From Microbacterium sp. LWH7-1.2 (lineage in GTDB: Bacteria > Actinomycetota > Actinomycetes > Actinomycetales > Microbacteriaceae), in the NCBI RefSeq assembly GCF_038397755.1, contig NZ_CP151637.1, forward strand, positions 558,001 through 622,000: DNA of 64,000 nt. The letters run 5' to 3'. Of the stretch, positions 63,640 through 64,000 are shown one piece after another (position 1 is the first letter of the stretch; the number at the start of each line of letters is the position of its first letter). The position numbers and the translations under genes are program-made. A model generated the notes under the pieces. It was not told the origin of the DNA. It worked only from the letters and a program-made list of their open reading frames with translations, and made no database searches.

Positions 63640-64000
63640 GTGGCTGTCAAGATTCGTCTCAAGCGCCTCGGCAAGATCCGTGCGCCCTACTACCGCATCG
63701 TCGTGGCCGACTCGCGCACCAAGCGCGACGGTCGTGTCATCGAGGAGATCGGCAAGTACCACCCGACCGAGGAGCCCTCGTTCATCGAGGTCGACTCCGA
63801 CCGCGCCCAGTACTGGCTGTCGGTCGGCGCCCAGCCGACCGAGCAGGTGCTCGCCATCCTCAAGCTGACCGGCGACTGGGGTCAGTTCAAGGGTGACAAG
63901 AACGCGGTCTCGACCGTGAAGACCCGCGAGGACAAGGCCGCTTACGAGGCCGACACCTCCAAGAAGTCGGTCATCAAGCCGAAGGCGGAGAAGAAGGCTG
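63640..64000 (+). CDS. rpsP: 30S ribosomal protein S16, cut by the window end
   Basis: The first 120 codons of rpsP. The N-terminus [19 protein letters not shown] is diagnostic for S16, and the following [19 protein letters not shown] fits. GTG 63,640 has AGGAGA upstream. The C-terminal tail is Lys/Ala-rich and longer than in E. coli, as in other actinobacteria. It normally heads an operon with a KH-domain protein, rimM, trmD and rplS. Confidence 0.95.
   Translation, partial: MAVKIRLKRLGKIRAPYYRIVVADSRTKRDGRVIEEIGKYHPTEEPSFIEVDSDRAQYWLSVGAQPTEQVLAILKLTGDWGQFKGDKNAVSTVKTREDKAAYEADTSKKSVIKPKAEKKA

Overview
The window is high-GC actinobacterial DNA, most likely from the family Microbacteriaceae (Microbacterium or a close relative). 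The core gene order (leuC-leuD-murA-plsC-gpsA-ddl ... thiL ... recG-coaD-yceD-rpmF-rnc-mutM ... smc-ftsY ... lipA/lipB ... ffh ... rpsP) is typical of that group. So are the GTG/TTG starts and the many genes whose start codon lies 6-7 bases behind a TANNNT -10 box (leaderless mRNAs). The assignment is from gene content and style only; no 16S gene is present.

Region 1, about 1-17,740, is an accessory (genomic island) segment. Its left part is a five-gene, same-strand defence cluster: a protein with a DUF4365-like nuclease-type N-terminus, a RapA/SNF2-type helicase, a type III (Mod-like) DNA methyltransferase, a type III Res subunit with an intact C-terminal nuclease motif, and a HamA-like DUF1837 nuclease. 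The last three genes are translationally coupled by overlapping stop/start codons. An IS30-family element (11,066-12,351) has inserted at the very 3' end of the HamA-like gene and replaced its last codons. From 12.35 to 17.7 kb the DNA is a decaying patchwork: small orphan proteins, a frameshifted paralogue lying beside its intact copy, a broken MarR regulator, a broken fatty-acid desaturase, and a stand-alone HIRAN-like protein. The segment stops at 17,741-17,775, which is the 3' half of a tRNA-Gln gene followed by a good terminator. This is the signature of an integration site; the intact tRNA and any integrase should lie left of the window.

Region 2, 17.9-31.4 kb, is ordinary chromosome: a PknB-type Ser/Thr kinase, an APH-family kinase, the fructose PTS operon (DeoR regulator, fruK, fruA, ptsH), an MBL-fold hydrolase, two identical tRNA-Glu genes, an ECF sigma factor with a DUF4349 membrane protein, terC behind a probable yybP-ykoY manganese riboswitch, and a divergent WYL regulator/epoxide hydrolase pair with an 8-bp inverted repeat between them.

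Region 3, 31.5-47.5 kb, carries leucine biosynthesis (leuCD behind a putative leaderless leucine attenuation peptide), peptidoglycan and phospholipid genes (murA, plsC, gpsA, ddl), thiL, a serine hydrolase, rsmD, a lipoprotein, recG, coaD, yceD-rpmF, rnc and mutM.

Region 4, 47.5-64 kb, has two tandem paralogous GNAT acetyltransferases behind two small proteins driven by a consensus promoter, then smc, ftsY, a DUF2004 protein, lipB-lipA, a TetR-VOC fusion regulator, an EF-G-like protein, ffh, a carboxylate-amine ligase, and the start of rpsP, which is cut by the window end.

The most novel-looking part is the defence cluster: a type III restriction-modification set extended with a HamA-type effector, without an adjacent HamB, and now interrupted by an IS.
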